Assembly: GCF_016907455.1 (NCBI RefSeq) | Contig: NZ_JAFBCB010000001.1 | Location: forward strand, 2,046,001 to 2,110,000 | Origin: Brachybacterium muris | Lineage (GTDB): Bacteria; Actinomycetota; Actinomycetes; Actinomycetales; Dermabacteraceae | Direction: 5' to 3' | Length of the DNA: 64,000 nucleotides | In this document: piece after piece, positions 40,381 through 48,517 of the stretch | Layout: every line of letters begins with the position of its first letter | How positions within the stretch are numbered: position 1 is the stretch's first letter | Program-made: the position numbers and the translations under genes | The notes under the pieces: model-generated | Database searches by the model: none | What the model was told of the DNA's origin: nothing | What the model saw: only the letters and a program-made list of their open reading frames with translations

Positions 40381-40558
40381 TCCCGCCTCCTCGCCGGCAG
40401 GCCGCAAGGGAAGCTGACGCCCCCCAGGGTTTCTCGGATCCCCGATTCAGCAACTGATGACCATCCGTTCTCGGCTTATCCGACTCGTCTGTCAGACCGA
40501 TTTGGGATAATCAAGAAGGTCACCATTCCCCAGATTCCCTGAAACGGAGAGCCACGAC

Positions 40559-41409
40559 GTGAGCATCGGTTACCGTTCGATTCTGCAGCTCGAAGACACC
40601 ACAGATGCAGTGGGCGTCGCCGAGGAGCAGATGCACTACTGGTTGCGCGGCAAGACCAAGGGGCGCGATCGATCCATCGAGCGATCCGACTGGGACGGGC
40701 CGGGGGTGCACGAGCTCGGCGAACGGGCACGTCTGACGGTGCTGGGGAACACGAGCCACGACGGCAGGCTGCGTCGGCAGCTGCTCGAGTTCGTCGAGGA
40801 CAACGACCATGGTGTGTGGACCACCCGCGTCTATGCGATGAGCTCCCCTGACTCCCGACGCTACCGCCAGACCGTGTGGTTCGAGAGCGAAGGGCTCGGC
40901 CGCAAAGGGCAGAGCGTCGCACCCTCGCCGCCGAGGATCGTCCGTAACACCCTCGAGACTGTTCTGGCGTTCGACGGTGCCGTACCGATCCTCCCGGAGC
41001 CGACGATGGTGCGCGGCGACGAGGCGGAGACCCTCTTCGGCCACATCACCGACCAGGAGCGCTCTCTCTCCCTCATCATCGCCTCGCCGATCCCTGAGGT
41101 GGGTGATGAGCCCTGGCGTCGCGCCGTCGACTCGATCACGAAGGAGACTATGGGCTGCGCCTCGTTCTTCGTGCTCGACCAGGACGCGCACCGGCTCCTC
41201 AACGATCTCCTCGGCGCAGCCCACTCCCTGCCGCTCGGGGCGCTGCGCACCTTCGTCCCCGGGGTCGAGCTCGATGACCGGCTCGACGCGCGTCGCCATC
41301 GCGTGCTGACCACGATGACGGTCCTCAAGGGTCTCGTGCGGAAGCCGACGACGTCGAGCGCGCCCGATCGACTGGTCTTCGATGACCGCACCAAGCGCCT
41401 GGTCTCCGT
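40559..41409 (+). CDS. Uncharacterised protein, 3'-truncated by IS21 copy 2
   Basis: 284 native codons from GTG 40559 (GGAGAG site), after which the frame runs ~20 codons into the IS. Family not recognised. Begins SIGYRSILQLEDTTDAVGVA; no membrane segments or signal. The last native part includes LGALRTFVPGVELDDRLDAR and RRHRVLTTM. An AT-rich TTGGGATAAT stretch ~50 bases upstream may be its promoter. The protein was probably longer, as the end is set by the IS. Context suggests a defence or stress role, but nothing in the sequence proves it. Confidence 0.65.
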
Positions 41410-41571
41410 TGAATATTCGCCTCGCTGGGGTCCGCTGATCGAGGGTTCGGGTGCCACGTCGCTGCCGTAGCGGTGGCGTCGTTCGGGACCACCAGTGGTG
41501 TCGTTGGGGCCGCTCTGTCTACGCTCCTTCCGCCGTGTGTATAGGGCACGCGGCGGAAGGAGCAATCTGGA

Positions 41572-43134
41572 ATGGTACGGAAGATCAGGGCGAAGCTGGT
41601 GCTCCAGCTGCGCGCAGAAGGTCTGTCGGGGCGAGCGATTTCGTCCTCGCAGGGCATGTCCCGCAAGTCCGTGAGGGCGGTGTTCGAGGCCGCTGACGCT
41701 GCAGGGATCGGGTGGGGCGATATCGCGGACGTCGCCGATGAGCAGGTGTATGCCCGGTTGTTCCCGGGCCGGGGCGAGCACGAGAGCGTGTTCGCACAGC
41801 CGGACTGGGAACAGGTCCATCGAGAGATGGCCAGGGTCGGCGTGACGCTGAAGCTGTTGCACGGCGAGTACTTCGACGCGACCACGGCGGCTGGGGATCC
41901 GGCGATGGGGTATGACCGGTTTTGCCGCACCTACCAGCACCACGTCATGGTCACCGGTGCCGCTTCGAGAGTCGGTCACAAGGCCGGCCAGAGCGTGGAG
42001 GTCGACTGGTCCGGCCCCACGATGGAGCTGGCCGATCCGGTCACCGGCGAGGTCTCGAAGGTGTTCTTGTTCGTTGCCTGCCTGCCTTTTTCTCGTTACG
42101 CGTTCTGCTTCCCGGCGCTGGATATGCGCCAGGAGTCCTGGCTGCGAGCGCACGTAGCGATGTTCGAGGCGCTGGGCGGGACGGTCCCGAGGATCGTTCC
42201 GGACAACCTCAAGACCGGTGTGGTGAAGCACCCCCGCGAGGGCGAGATCGTCCTGAACGATGCGTATCGCGAGATGGCAGCGCATTACTCGGCGGCGGTG
42301 CTCCCGGGGAGGGTGCGGAAACCGAAAGACAAGGCGAGCGTGGAGAACACCGTCGCGCACGTCGCGACCTGGGTCATCGCCGGGCTGCGGGATCAGCGAT
42401 TCACGTCCCTGCCCGAACTTGCAGCCGCCATCGGGCAGCGGATGGAGGCCTATAACGCGGAGCCGTTCCAGAAGCGGCCCGGATCCCGCGCCAGCGTGTT
42501 CGACGCGGAGGAGCGGCCGCTGCTGACGCCGCTGCCGGCGGTGCCCTACGAGATCTCGACATGGCACTACGGACGACGAGTGGGCAGGAACGGGCACGTC
42601 ACGTTCGCGCGGAACTTCTACTCCGCGCCGTTCGCGCACATCGGCGCGAAGGTCGATCTGCGCATCACGGCCCGGACGCTGGAGATCTATCAGGGCAGCC
42701 AGCGACTGACCAGTCACCTGCTGCTCCCGGAGACCGCGAGCAATGAGTACCGCACCAACGACGCGGACCTACCTGCGGGCGAGCGTTTCCAGGCCTGGGA
42801 CGCGCAGAGGGTGCGGGCGTGGGCAGATCGGGTCGGGCCGGCCACGGTGATCGTGATCCAGCGGATCTTCGAGTCCGTGCCGATCGTGGAACAGGGCCTG
42901 GATCCCGCGTTGGCGGTGCTACGGCTCTCTCGCCGCTTCTCCGTAGATCGGGTCGAGGCGGCCTGCGCACTCGCGCTGACGGGACGGGTCCGTTCACCGC
43001 GCTATGCGCATCTGCACCCGATCTTGGCCACCGGGCAGGACAAGGTCGCCGCCCTGCGTCCACCCCGCGAGGAACCCGCGGAAGACGGCGGATACGTCCG
43101 TGGCGCCGACTACTACGCCGGAGGTGTCCGGTGA
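41572..43134 (+). CDS. istA: IS21-family transposase IstA (copy 2)
   Basis: 520 residues, identical in translation to copy 1, with all three DDE residues (145, 211, 258). The ATG has the GGAAGGAG site. Overlaps istB by GTGA. Confidence 0.96.
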   Translation: MVRKIRAKLVLQLRAEGLSGRAISSSQGMSRKSVRAVFEAADAAGIGWGDIADVADEQVYARLFPGRGEHESVFAQPDWEQVHREMARVGVTLKLLHGEYFDATTAAGDPAMGYDRFCRTYQHHVMVTGAASRVGHKAGQSVEVDWSGPTMELADPVTGEVSKVFLFVACLPFSRYAFCFPALDMRQESWLRAHVAMFEALGGTVPRIVPDNLKTGVVKHPREGEIVLNDAYREMAAHYSAAVLPGRVRKPKDKASVENTVAHVATWVIAGLRDQRFTSLPELAAAIGQRMEAYNAEPFQKRPGSRASVFDAEERPLLTPLPAVPYEISTWHYGRRVGRNGHVTFARNFYSAPFAHIGAKVDLRITARTLEIYQGSQRLTSHLLLPETASNEYRTNDADLPAGERFQAWDAQRVRAWADRVGPATVIVIQRIFESVPIVEQGLDPALAVLRLSRRFSVDRVEAACALALTGRVRSPRYAHLHPILATGQDKVAALRPPREEPAEDGGYVRGADYYAGGVR

Positions 43135-43877
43135 GCGTGATCGATAACGACACGAAGCGGAAGCTGCGCGAGATGGGCGCGACCGCGCTGCTGGACGCGA
43201 TCGATGCCCAGGATGAGGCTCACGTGCTGGGGATGTCGTTCCAGGAACGGCTCCAGCTGATCGTGGACGAGGCGCATTCCATCTTCAATCATGGAAAGGT
43301 CGAGGGTCTGATCCGCCGGGCGGGGCTGCGTTATCCCGGAGCGGACCTGCGGCGGCTGGATCTGGTCGAGGAACGGGGACTGAACCGGAACGTGATCGCG
43401 CAACTGGCAACCTGCTCCTTCATCCAGCGGCAACAGAACGTGGTCTTCCAGGGCTTCACCGGCTCAGGGAAGTCCTACCTCGGCTGCGCGCTGGCGAAGC
43501 AGGCCTGCCAGCACCGGCTCCGAGCCCACTACATCCGAATGCCCGACCTCGAAGAGGCCTGGGCCCTGGCAAAGGACAAGCCGCAGGGCCAGACGAAGTT
43601 CCTGCGGAAGTACTCCACGTTCTCGCTGCTGGTGATCGACGAGTGGCTGCTGGACCATCCTGACGAGGGAATGCGTTCGATGCTGCTGGAACTGCTCGAG
43701 CGCCGCTATGACACCGGCTCGACCGTGTTCTGCACCCAGTACCCGAAGAAGGACTGGCACGCCCGGCTCGGTGGAGCAGTCCACGCCGATGCGATCATGG
43801 ACCGCATCGTGCACAACACAATCTGGATCGACACCGGCGACAGGAACATGCGAGAACACACCGCACTGCCCCAGTGA
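43131..43877 (+). CDS. istB: IS21-family helper ATPase IstB (copy 2)
   Basis: 248 residues, identical to copy 1. Walker A GFTGSGKSYLG intact; GTG start. Confidence 0.95.
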   Translation: MSVIDNDTKRKLREMGATALLDAIDAQDEAHVLGMSFQERLQLIVDEAHSIFNHGKVEGLIRRAGLRYPGADLRRLDLVEERGLNRNVIAQLATCSFIQRQQNVVFQGFTGSGKSYLGCALAKQACQHRLRAHYIRMPDLEEAWALAKDKPQGQTKFLRKYSTFSLLVIDEWLLDHPDEGMRSMLLELLERRYDTGSTVFCTQYPKKDWHARLGGAVHADAIMDRIVHNTIWIDTGDRNMREHTALPQ

Positions 43878-43990
43878 CCCGATGCCGGCGGGAGCCAGTG
43901 GTCCCCACCGCGGCGGCTACTGGCCCCCGTCGGCACGATCGGCGGTCCCCAAGAGCAAGATTCGGTGGCTCCCACGACTACGAATACTCA

Positions 43991-44154
43991 CGCTGCACCT
44001 CGCCCTCGTCGTCGACGTGCTCGCGGACCACAGGAGCCTTCGTGCGCGGTGCGATGGAGTAGACCGCGCTCCAGTCGAAGCCGGGGTCGGAGCCGATCGC
44101 GTAGGAGTGGAGCATCCCCTGGGTGTCGATCTCGAGCACGTACCGGCCGCACAT
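43991..44154 (-). pseudogene. SRAP (HMCES/YedK) domain protein, N-terminal fragment
   Basis: 54 codons starting MCGRYVLEIDTQGMLHSYAI and reaching VYSIAPRTKAPVVREH before IS21 copy 2 cuts it. MCGR with Cys2 exposed after Met removal is the hallmark of SRAP proteins, which covalently trap abasic sites in single-stranded DNA; SIAPRT is their second motif. AAGGAGG lies seven bases before the ATG. The remaining ~150 residues, including the catalytic Glu/His, are gone. Confidence 0.85.
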
Positions 44155-44280
44155 ATGGGCCTCCTTCGGCGTCGTGGGTGGCCATCGTAGGCACGTGCGG
44201 TCGCGGGGTCACTGCATCGTGGGCGGACTGCTCGCCATGAGGCCTCGGCTCGCGCTGGTTACAGATCGAGGGACATCGCC

Positions 44281-45282
44281 CTAGGCGACGTTATCCCGCT
44301 TGAGTTCAGCGACACGTCTCTGATCCTCGTAACGGAATGCCTCGAGGAGTCGCTGGATCGTGGCAGGGGCGTTCGCATCCTCTGGCCCAGCGGGGCGGGT
44401 GTCGTAGGTGCCCGCAAGTTGGACAAGGTCCGCGTTTCTCGGGAACTTCACGGACGCGTTCTCCACGACGCCGGAGATCCTGGCCTGCACTTCCCGCAGG
44501 CGCTCCTCACTCGCACGGCGGTGCCAGGATTTCCCCTCGGGGAATCCGATTGCGCCGATCGCCTGATCGATCTTCGCCTTGACGACACCTCGTCGGCGCT
44601 CTCCGGCAAAAGAGACCCACAGCCGCCATGCCGCAAGGAGTCCAACGATCCCCGCAAGCAACATGGCGACAACCGATCCGGGTGTAACGGTGACCTCACC
44701 ATCTGGTGAGGTCGGCGCGACCATGACCAACACCAGCCAGATGAAGCCAAGGAACGCGGCGGCGATCGCGGCCACAAAGCCCTGCAGTCGCGCGCGACGC
44801 ATCGCCACAGCCGAGACCGTCGGCACGCTCGCCTCGGCGTCTGCGACGATCTGTGGTCGAGCAGCCTCTCGCCGCTCCTGGAGATCCAGCTCCCATGCCA
44901 GCTCCCACGCGTCTTGACGGTCGTCGATCGCACGCAACGCTTCGAGCGCGTGGTGGCTCCATCGCTCGAAGCGCTGCCCGTCAGGCGTCTGGATCCACAT
45001 CGCGAACTGGCCCTGCTGAGCCGCCGCATGAGCCTGCGCAAACATCGCATCTCGCGCCTCGTCGCGGGCCTTCTGCTCCTTGGCGATCCGGCGATCCTGA
45101 AACTTCTGGTCGACCTGTGTGAGGAAGATGAGTCCCAGCCACGTGTTCGTCCTCATGCAGACCTGCTCTCGTTTTCGTGCATCGACATGACGGTATTCAA
45201 CCGCGTGAGAGGCGGAGGCGATGCGGGAATCGATGGATGACACGGCTGCCGCGAGTCCCATCTGCATCCCGGTTGGATCCAT
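44281..45282 (-). CDS. Uncharacterised membrane protein with helical arms
   Basis: 333 residues from ATG 45282 (GTG 45297 possible). The N-terminal ~150 residues are helical and charged (KEQKARDEARDAMFAQAHAA, likely coiled coil). Two membrane spans follow: GFVAAIAAAFLGFIWLVLVMV and SVVAMLLAGIVGLLAAWRLWV. A cytosolic C-terminal ~100 residues includes a further helical stretch. No known family recognised. It may be the membrane partner of the upstream genes on the same strand, or an independent cargo gene. Confidence 0.65.
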   Translation of the reverse strand: MDPTGMQMGLAAAVSSIDSRIASASHAVEYRHVDARKREQVCMRTNTWLGLIFLTQVDQKFQDRRIAKEQKARDEARDAMFAQAHAAAQQGQFAMWIQTPDGQRFERWSHHALEALRAIDDRQDAWELAWELDLQERREAARPQIVADAEASVPTVSAVAMRRARLQGFVAAIAAAFLGFIWLVLVMVAPTSPDGEVTVTPGSVVAMLLAGIVGLLAAWRLWVSFAGERRRGVVKAKIDQAIGAIGFPEGKSWHRRASEERLREVQARISGVVENASVKFPRNADLVQLAGTYDTRPAGPEDANAPATIQRLLEAFRYEDQRRVAELKRDNVA

Positions 45283-45354
45283 CACTGGATCACCCACATG
45301 GCCGAGGACGTCGAATCTCGGCTGGAAGCACTGCAGCGCACCTGAGCCGTCAGC

Positions 45355-45573
45355 TCAGCGGGACGTTTCCACGGGAGTCGTCCTCGGCAGGTCGTTCTCG
45401 GTCTGGCCCGAGCTGAGCATGAGGCTCACGCAGCCGGGGTATCTCTTCTCGTGGGAGAGGATAGAGTCGTTGTCCTCGATCCACTGAACGCGCCCCTCGT
45501 AGATCGTGCCGCGGTGCTCGAAGCGCACGGTGGGCGCGGTCTGCATCGCGGCGATGTCGCCGGCCTGGATCAT
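45355..45573 (-). CDS. Uncharacterised 72-aa protein
   Basis: 72 residues, MIQAGDIAAMQTAPTVRFEH at the start, then two likely beta strands (VRFEHRGTIYEGRVQWIEDN; GCVSLMLSS) and a disordered tail. Small beta-rich folds like this can bind nucleic acid or a partner, but that is inference. The ATG overlaps the stop of the upstream helix-hairpin-helix gene (ATGA), so the two are co-translated. Confidence 0.6.
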   Translation of the reverse strand: MIQAGDIAAMQTAPTVRFEHRGTIYEGRVQWIEDNDSILSHEKRYPGCVSLMLSSGQTENDLPRTTPVETSR

Positions 45574-46271
45574 GCCGTCTCCTCCTTGGTCGTGGTGGAT
45601 GCGGGCGAGGCACCGGTGGGTGACTCGTGCAGCCAGATCGCCCGGTCAAGCGCCCGCACCTCGACCCCGAGCTCGCGAGCCACCTCGGTCAGCAGTTCCG
45701 TCGCGAGGGCGACCGAGATCTTCTGCCCGGTGACCCGCCCGAGGTAGCGGCGGATCATGACGTCGGGCTTCGTCAGGGATCCGACGCCGGCGTTCATCAG
45801 CAAGTACTGCCACGACAGCGGGCCGAGCCCCTTCGGCCTTCTCCACGCCCATTGCGCCTCGTCATCCTCCGCGCGCTCCCGCAGCTGCGCGGTGGTCGTG
45901 ATCCCGATCGCCTCGAGGTTCGTCAGCGCCTCGTAGATCCCCTCGGCGCGCAGGCGCTTGGTCCTGGGCAGCTTCGAGTGGTTGCGGGTCACCTCGTCCG
46001 AGAACCCCGCTGGCCCGCCGGCGGCGTCGATCACGGCCAGGAGGTCCGGGCCCGAGTCCCGCTCAGGGTCCGCGCCGGCGGCGAGTCGGTGGTCGCGGTA
46101 GCGGCGCAGCACGCGGCGGACCGACGTGCTGCCCGCCCGCAGCGAGTGGGCGGAGTTCAGAGCGCACAGCGCCAGGGAGTCGCGCATCTCAACGGGCGCA
46201 CCCCACGTGGCGGGGTCGCCGAGATCGGAACGCACGGCGCGGAGGACACGTTGGGTGGGATCGTCCGTCAT
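45570..46271 (-). CDS. Helix-hairpin-helix (DNA-glycosylase-like) protein
   Basis: 233 residues from ATG 46271 (MTDDPTQR). The stretch RRPKGLGPLSWQYLLMNAGV followed by KPDVMIRRYLG is an HhH hairpin (GLG) plus conserved Asp in the arrangement of HhH-GPD base-excision glycosylases. The four-Cys iron-sulfur loop is absent. It could bind or repair DNA, or be a catalytically changed relative used in defence. A 9-codon N-terminal extension is possible. Overlaps the 72-aa gene. Confidence 0.65.
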   Translation of the reverse strand: MTDDPTQRVLRAVRSDLGDPATWGAPVEMRDSLALCALNSAHSLRAGSTSVRRVLRRYRDHRLAAGADPERDSGPDLLAVIDAAGGPAGFSDEVTRNHSKLPRTKRLRAEGIYEALTNLEAIGITTTAQLRERAEDDEAQWAWRRPKGLGPLSWQYLLMNAGVGSLTKPDVMIRRYLGRVTGQKISVALATELLTEVARELGVEVRALDRAIWLHESPTGASPASTTTKEETA

Positions 46272-46346
46272 GAGCGGATCGTACGAGACGGCACCCACGC
46301 CGTCGCGCGTTCGCGCTGACTTCTCAGCTCCGGCACGGCCGCAGAC

Positions 46347-46529
46347 TCACGTACTGCTGCGCGTCGACCGCGTACATAGATGCCCGTGTTCGGGGCACGA
46401 GTAGCTCGCGCGAATCATAGAGAACTCGTGCAGGCGTTCTCGATGCTCCTCCCCCAGGAGGTCGACCACTTGGTCGAGCGGGGAGCCGTACTCGCACGCC
46501 GACGCGGGGAGGCTGTCAGGGTCGGTCAT
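46347..46529 (-). CDS. Small 60-aa protein
   Basis: From ATG 46529 (MTDPDSLPAS). Contains CEYGSPLDQVVDLLGEEHRE and SCPEHGH, a possible metal-binding Cys/His set. Lies 58 bases from the PIN gene and 75 from the HhH gene on the same strand. Real coding status is uncertain. Confidence 0.4.
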   Translation of the reverse strand: MTDPDSLPASACEYGSPLDQVVDLLGEEHRERLHEFSMIRASYSCPEHGHLCTRSTRSST

Positions 46530-46587
46530 GGGTCGAGCGTCGGTCGGGTGGTGCATCCGGAGTTCCAGTCGAGGCCCACGAGTCCGC

Positions 46588-47145
46588 TCAGACGTCATCC
46601 CAATCCAGAGCACCCTCTTCAAGCGCCCACATGCGGAACCCGCCCTTCTTGAAGGGCAGGAAGTACTCCCCCGCGAGCAGGTCTTCAGCCAGTGCCTCGA
46701 CCATCGAGAGGGTCAGTTGCTTCTCTCGGATGGCTTGGCACAGCAGGGATAGGGTCACCTCAACCGTCATCCCTTCCTCTTCACCGATGGCTCGCGGCGT
46801 CGAGTCGTCGAGGATCACGGTGTAGCCGTGCACGGAGCCGAGTGCGAGCACGCCGCACTCCCCGAGGTTCTGCCGACCGACAGCGAGCCTTTTCTCATAC
46901 CTCGCGAACGCCGCGCTCTCGCTCAGGTCATCCAAGCGGTCGACCCGGATCCAGTCAGCATCGAGAACCAGCACCAACTCTGGGATCGTCGCGCGCTGCT
47001 CCTCCAGTTCCCTTCTCACGGAGAGTGGGATGACGACCTCGGCGTCGTTCTTCTGCGCGAGAAACTTCAGCACGCCAACCCAGCCGTTCGTCGCGAAGTG
47101 CCGCAGCGGCCCGGTGTCAAACACCCAGACCGTGCGGTCGCTCAT
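46588..47145 (-). CDS. PIN-domain nuclease
   Basis: 185 residues. PIN fold: first acidic residue in WVFDTGPLRHF (Asp10), then PLSVRRELEEQ, acidic NLGECGVLAL and VILDDSTPRAI, matching the four-acidic-residue Mg site of PIN RNases. Likely an RNA-cleaving toxin or effector. The ATG overlaps the XRE-ImmA stop (ATGA), so it is coupled to its presumed controller. C-terminal ~50 residues are extra to the minimal PIN domain. Confidence 0.8.
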   Translation of the reverse strand: MSDRTVWVFDTGPLRHFATNGWVGVLKFLAQKNDAEVVIPLSVRRELEEQRATIPELVLVLDADWIRVDRLDDLSESAAFARYEKRLAVGRQNLGECGVLALGSVHGYTVILDDSTPRAIGEEEGMTVEVTLSLLCQAIREKQLTLSMVEALAEDLLAGEYFLPFKKGGFRMWALEEGALDWDDV

Positions 47146-48257
47146 GAGGTGAACCGCCAGATCTCGTTCTCGTCCCGCTGTGCCGGGCCCGGGAGCTCAG
47201 ACTGATCCACCAGGTCCCAGAGGAGCTGCACAGCTCGTTCCGGGCTGATCTTCTGGTCGCGGACCAGGCGCAGCACCGCGCGCTGAAAGATGGCCGGCTG
47301 TGTGGTGCCCGCGAGCTCGTCATCCGCGAGGAACGCGTCGTACTCGATCATGTCCGTGCGGGTGGTGACGGTGCCCCGGACCTGAGCGGCCTCGGACGAG
47401 TCCACGATCTCGAGGTCCGACAGTCGCCGGGCGAGCGTCGACATGTCCACGCGGTACCGGCTCGCGAGGATCACCGCGGCCGCACGCACCCCAGAGCGCT
47501 CAGCAAGGCGCTTCCAGTCAGACGTGACCGATGCCGCCGGCAGGAGCAGTGCGCGGGCGAACGCGTCGAGCCGAGACTCGACGTCGCCTCGCCCCTCGCT
47601 CACCCGGTAGTCGACCGTGTACTGGTCGCCGACCAGGTAGTGGCCGAGCTCATGAGCGGCGGTGAGACGGCGACGGCCCAGCTTCATGCCGCTGTTGACG
47701 AGCGTGACCCCGCCCTGGCGCAGGAGGATCGTGCCGGCATCGGCGACGTCCTGGCCGAGGTCACGGCTCATCACCAAAAGTCCGAGCTCGGCGAAGCGGC
47801 GCGGCAGATCCAGCAGCGGAGCACCCGGCTCGACCCCGAGCTGCGACCGCACCTGCGCAGCCAGTTGCTCCGCGTCCTTCCGGGAGGACGGGACGGGCCA
47901 GTGACCCTCCGCTGAGGGCAGCGTGAGCGCACCGAGGCTCTGGACGAACTCCACCTCGTCGGCCAGATCTGCAAGCAGCGCGTCGATCGTCGTGTCCGCC
48001 GTGTCCAGGCCCTGCGAGGAGCGATGGGCGACAAGCGCCGGCGTCGGCTCCTCGAAGAAGACCGCCATCCGCACACTGAGAGCCTCAGCGATTTCCGAAA
48101 GCTCGAGCGCCGAGACCCGCCGCTGCCCGCTCTCGAGCTTGCTGATGACGGAGCGCTCGAGCGAGACGAGGTCAGCGAGCTCACTCTGGGAGAAGCCGCG
48201 CCGGATGCGCTGCTCCTGGATGCGCTCACCGAGCTGCTGCGGGGTGACGGTAGCCAT
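47142..48257 (-). CDS. XRE regulator fused to ImmA/IrrE metallopeptidase
   Basis: 371 residues. Residues ~8-62 are an XRE helix-turn-helix (RIRRGFSQSELADLVSLERS, VISKLESGQRRVS). Residues ~150-260 are an ImmA/IrrE zinc peptidase with HELGH at 202-206. The C-terminal ~100 residues are helical. Such proteins bind their own promoter and cleave or sense a partner to switch gene expression in phage elements and toxin-antitoxin-like loci. Coupled to the PIN gene. It has no Shine-Dalgarno, and a -10 box sits seven bases before the ATG, so the mRNA is probably leaderless. Confidence 0.9.
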   Translation of the reverse strand: MATVTPQQLGERIQEQRIRRGFSQSELADLVSLERSVISKLESGQRRVSALELSEIAEALSVRMAVFFEEPTPALVAHRSSQGLDTADTTIDALLADLADEVEFVQSLGALTLPSAEGHWPVPSSRKDAEQLAAQVRSQLGVEPGAPLLDLPRRFAELGLLVMSRDLGQDVADAGTILLRQGGVTLVNSGMKLGRRRLTAAHELGHYLVGDQYTVDYRVSEGRGDVESRLDAFARALLLPAASVTSDWKRLAERSGVRAAAVILASRYRVDMSTLARRLSDLEIVDSSEAAQVRGTVTTRTDMIEYDAFLADDELAGTTQPAIFQRAVLRLVRDQKISPERAVQLLWDLVDQSELPGPAQRDENEIWRFTS

Positions 48258-48264
48258 GTGTGCG

Positions 48265-48270
48265 ATTATG
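48265..48270 (-). promoter_or_regulatory. -10 box of a leaderless promoter for the XRE-ImmA/PIN genes
   Basis: CATAAT on the minus strand, seven bases before ATG 48257, would place the transcript start at or next to the A of ATG. No convincing -35 box was seen. Confidence 0.4.
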
Positions 48271-48362
48271 GCACAGCCGCTTGGAGTGCTGGTTATCAGC
48301 CCGTTGCGACAGTCTCAGAGAGCGGCAGCGCCGTGATCGGACTTCTCGGCGGCATCCGCCGC

Positions 48363-48516
48363 TCAGCCCTCGCCCGCCTCCGCCTCCGCTGCGACCATCG
48401 CCGCAGTCTCCGCGTAGCGCGCAGCGATGTACTCCTCGAGCGCCGAGAGCGCGACCCGCCACTGCTTCCGGCCGCCGACCTGGATCGCCCTCAGCTCCCC
48501 CGAGCGGACGATGGCC
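48363..48516 (-). pseudogene. Excisionase-like helix-turn-helix fragment
   Basis: Reads PAIVRSGELRAIQVGGRKQW then RVALSALEEYIAARYAET to a TGA at 48363-48365. This is the C-terminal half of an HTH_17/excisionase-type DNA-binding domain (the SGELPAIQVGGRGQWR pattern). The N-terminal half is missing: at ~48517 the sequence joins an SLH fragment on the other strand. Confidence 0.6.
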
Positions 48517-48517
48517 G

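Larger units (their letters stand above)
41410..43990 (+). mobile_element. IS21-family insertion sequence, copy 2 (2581 bp)
   Basis: Same length, ends and genes as copy 1 but opposite orientation. Flanks do not match: TCCGT before 41410, CGCTG after 43990, so no target duplication survives. It truncates one gene on each side, which points to a deletion next to the element after insertion. Confidence 0.95.

Noticed and set aside
40861..42717. 618-codon minus-strand frame across IS21 copy 2
   Set aside because: Antisense of istA; the same frame appears in copy 1 (15084-16469), showing it is an IS shadow.
43988..44212. 74-codon minus-strand frame over the SRAP fragment
   Set aside because: It is the wrong frame; the MCGRYV reading in the adjacent frame is the real one.
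48260..48517. N-terminal extension of the SLH frame
   Set aside because: Arg/Pro-rich text with no RBS, overlapping the opposite-strand HTH fragment; it looks like shadow sequence.
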